Below are positions 5,944 through 7,530 of a stretch of 7,530 nt of DNA, piece by piece. Position 1 is the stretch's first letter, and every line of letters begins with the position of its first letter. The stretch spans positions 1 to 7,530 of the forward strand of contig SXJQ01000023.1 in the NCBI GenBank assembly GCA_005779345.1, written 5' to 3'. A program made the translations under genes and the position numbers. The DNA is from Actinomycetota bacterium (GTDB taxonomy: Bacteria; Actinomycetota; Acidimicrobiia; IMCC26256; PALSA-610). Below the pieces are notes generated by a model, which was given only the letters and a program-made list of their open reading frames with translations, ran no database searches and was not told the DNA's origin.

Positions 5944-7224
5944 TCAGGCGGTCGCGCGCGCGGCGATGTCGGCCGCGTTGATGCCCTGCTGACGCTCGAA
6001 GCGACCGTGGTCGAAACTGCGGGTGGCGACGTCGTGTCCCACGGCCTCGGCGCGCAACGCCGCGACCGTCGAGCGCTCCCGACTCCGGTGCGCGAACGGG
6101 TCGAACGAATACCAGCGCATCGCGTTCTCGTGGGTGATCTTGGCGAGCTCGTCGTCGGGCACCTCGGCAGCGACCGCGGCGAGCTCCTCGGGGGCCTCGG
6201 GCCACGACGAGTCGGAGTGCGGGTAGTCGCACTCCCACGCGATGTTGTCGATGCCGATCAGGTCGCGGAGCCGGATCCCCACCGGGTCCGCGATGAAGCA
6301 GGTGAGGAAGTGGCGGCGGAAGACGTCGCTCGGCCGGTCGGACCCGAAGTCCTGGCCGGTCCAGAGGTGGTGCATCTCATAGGTGCGGTCGAGCCGATCG
6401 AGGAAGTACGGGATCCAGCCGGTGCCGCCCTCGCTGAGTGCGAGCTTCAGGTCGGGGAACTGCTTGGGGATGCGCGACCACAACAGGTCGGCGGCCGCCT
6501 GACAGATGTTCATCGGTTGCAGCGTGATCATCACGTCGATCGGCGCGTTCGGTGCCGTCACCACGAGTTCGCCGGAGCTGCCGAGGTGGATCGACACGAC
6601 GACGTTCTCGTCACTACAGGCGGCCCAGAGCGGATCCCAGTGGGCTTCGTGGAACGACGGCTGTCCGAGCTTGTGGGGGTTCTCGGTGAACGTGATCGAG
6701 TGCACGCCCTTCGCCGCGAGCCGGCGCACCTCGGCCGCGGCGAGTTCGGCGTCCCAGAGCACCGGCAGGCCCATCGGGATGAAGCGACCCGGGTAGGCGC
6801 CGCACCACTCCTCGACGTGCCAGTCGTTGTAGGCCTGCAAGACCGCGAGCGCGAGGTCCTTGTCGGGGGTCGCGGAGAAGAGCCGGGCCGCGAAGCCGGG
6901 AAAACTCGGGAAACACATGGAGGCGAGGATGCCGCCCGCGTTCATGTCCTTGATGCGTTCGTGGATGTCGAAGCACCCCGGGCGCATCTCGTCGAACGCC
7001 GTCGGCTCGATGCCGTACTCCTCGCGCGGTCGGCCCGCGACCGCGTTGAGCCCGATGTTGGGAATGACCGTGCCGTTGAACGTCCAGACGTCGGCACCGT
7101 CGTCGGTGCGAACGATGCGCGGCGCGGCCTCCACGAACCGCGACGCGAGCCGCCCCTCGAACATCGTCGGCGGCTCGACGAGATGGTCGTCGACGCTCAC
7201 CAGAATCAGATCGTCTGCTCGCAT
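5944..7224 (-). CDS. Amidohydrolase-2 family metal-dependent hydrolase/decarboxylase-like protein
   Basis: A 426-residue TIM-barrel protein of the amidohydrolase-2 (ACMSD-like) family, cytoplasmic, exact reaction unknown. The N-terminus reads LVSVDDHLVEPP, where Asp12-x-His14 replaces the classic His-x-His metal pair. Later candidate ligands are His213 (SIHLGSSG) and Asp333 in WECDYPHSDSSWP (330-342), the family's C-terminal signature. Glu264 (LSEGGTGW) may also line the site. Related proteins are frequent in actinobacterial aromatic and steroid degradation regions, from memory. I chose the ATG at 7224, which follows GGAGG (7236-7232) by 7 nt; an upstream in-frame ATG at 7410 would add 62 residues unlike the family and overlap the divergent gene. 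It converges with the alcohol dehydrogenase across a repeat-rich 97-bp gap. Family sure; function only inferred. Confidence 0.92.
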   Translation of the reverse strand: MRADDLILVSVDDHLVEPPTMFEGRLASRFVEAAPRIVRTDDGADVWTFNGTVIPNIGLNAVAGRPREEYGIEPTAFDEMRPGCFDIHERIKDMNAGGILASMCFPSFPGFAARLFSATPDKDLALAVLQAYNDWHVEEWCGAYPGRFIPMGLPVLWDAELAAAEVRRLAAKGVHSITFTENPHKLGQPSFHEAHWDPLWAACSDENVVVSIHLGSSGELVVTAPNAPIDVMITLQPMNICQAAADLLWSRIPKQFPDLKLALSEGGTGWIPYFLDRLDRTYEMHHLWTGQDFGSDRPSDVFRRHFLTCFIADPVGIRLRDLIGIDNIAWECDYPHSDSSWPEAPEELAAVAAEVPDDELAKITHENAMRWYSFDPFAHRSRERSTVAALRAEAVGHDVATRSFDHGRFERQQGINAADIAARATA

Positions 7225-7231
7225 CGGTGGA

Positions 7232-7236
7232 CCTCC
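7232..7236 (-). promoter_or_regulatory. Ribosome binding site deciding the amidohydrolase start
   Basis: On the minus strand GGAGG sits 7 nt before the ATG at 7224. This supports MRADDLILVS as the true N-terminus rather than the in-frame ATG at 7410. Confidence 0.6.
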
Positions 7237-7267
7237 GTGGTGATCTGCTGCGCATGGCGGGTGCGCG

Positions 7268-7273
7268 TAGCGT
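7268..7273 (+). promoter_or_regulatory. Probable -10 box of a leaderless promoter for the luciferase-like gene
   Basis: TAGCGT (TAnnnT) ends 8 nt before the GTG at 7282, and there is no Shine-Dalgarno sequence in front of that codon. The arrangement parallels the proposed leaderless promoter at 4651-4656. No convincing -35 hexamer was found. Confidence 0.4.
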
Positions 7274-7281
7274 TGCCCGGC

Positions 7282-7530
7282 GTGACGGTACCCGAGACGA
7301 CACCGATCGCGTTCAACCTCCAGGCCCGGTTCGTCGACGGTGCAGCGTGGGCCGCGTTGGCCCGGCGTGCCGAGACCGACGGGCTCTCGCACCTGTTCGT
7401 CGCGGATCACCCCGGGTCGACGGCAGCCCCTTCGTGGCGCTGGCTGCGGCGGCGGCCGTCACCGAGACGATCCGGCTCGGGACCTATGTCGCGAACGCCG
7501 GAGCCTGGGATCCGATGCTGCTGGCGGTGG
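7282..7530 (+). CDS. Luciferase-like (LLM, probably F420-dependent) oxidoreductase, N-terminal part with apparent frameshift
   Basis: Begins at GTG 7282 with TPIAFNLQARFVDGAAWAAL and reaches FVADHPG (39-45, ending 7416), a typical first beta-alpha unit of the luciferase-like barrel. Continuing in the same frame gives an Arg/Pro-rich sequence unlike the family. Switching frame at G7416 gives VDGSPFVALAAAAAVTETIR and then LGTYVANAGAWDPMLLAV, a perfect continuation resembling the MSMEG_2516-type F420-dependent family (from memory). One base therefore appears to be missing in the CCCCGGG run at 7410-7416; CCCCGGGG would restore the frame. This is either a sequencing or assembly error or a genuine disruption. 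The gene runs off the right edge, so its completeness is unknown. It is divergent from the amidohydrolase with 57 bp between starts. Family fairly sure; a role in substrate oxidation within the same pathway is speculative. Confidence 0.75.
   Translation, partial: MTVPETTPIAFNLQARFVDGAAWAALARRAETDGLSHLFVADHPGSTAAPSWRWLRRRPSPRRSGSGPMSRTPEPGIRCCWRW

Noticed and set aside
7225..7410. 62-residue N-terminal extension of the amidohydrolase
   Set aside because: No homology-like features, it overlaps the divergent luciferase-like gene, and a good ribosome binding site precedes the ATG at 7224.

Overview
The window is strongly GC-rich DNA, densely coded, with actinobacterial traits: -10 hexamers of the TAnnnT type placed 7-8 nt before initiation codons (leaderless style), a palindrome matching the mycobacterial/rhodococcal KstR operator pattern, a luciferase-like (probably F420-dependent) oxidoreductase, and the acyl-CoA synthetase/acyl-CoA dehydrogenase/crotonase gene set typical of lipid- and steroid-degrading Actinomycetota. 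The exact lineage cannot be fixed from sequence alone. Mycobacteriales or Acidimicrobiia are both plausible.

Positions 1-4643 hold a four-gene operon on the minus strand. In order of transcription it encodes: a 435-residue protein of unknown function built from two related halves (4643-3336); a crotonase-fold protein whose residues fit a delta3,delta2-enoyl-CoA isomerase better than a hydratase (3336-2524); an acyl-CoA dehydrogenase (2527-1247); and an AMP-forming acyl-CoA synthetase that runs off the left edge (1213-1). The first three genes overlap by 1 and 4 nt, and the synthetase follows after a 33-nt gap with its own ribosome binding site.

A 102-bp divergent intergenic region (4644-4745) separates this operon from a plus-strand zinc-dependent alcohol dehydrogenase (4746-5846). 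It contains a perfect palindrome, TAGAAC-GT-GTTCTA, at 4655-4668. The palindrome overlaps the proposed core promoter of the operon and could also reach a -35 box for the dehydrogenase, so one TetR-type regulator may control both directions.

The alcohol dehydrogenase converges with a minus-strand amidohydrolase-2 family protein (7224-5944). The 97-bp gap between them holds two 28-bp tandem repeats and a long inverted repeat that looks like a shared terminator. Divergent from the amidohydrolase, a luciferase-like monooxygenase gene starts at GTG 7282 and leaves the window on the right. It carries an apparent one-base frameshift in a C/G run near 7410-7416.

Taken together, the genes suggest a catabolic module for a lipid, steroid, terpenoid or similar carboxylated substrate: alcohol oxidation, CoA activation, alpha,beta-dehydrogenation and double-bond repositioning. 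The duplicated unknown protein is the first gene of the regulated operon and is the least explained component. No RNA genes, CRISPR arrays or insertion sequences were seen.
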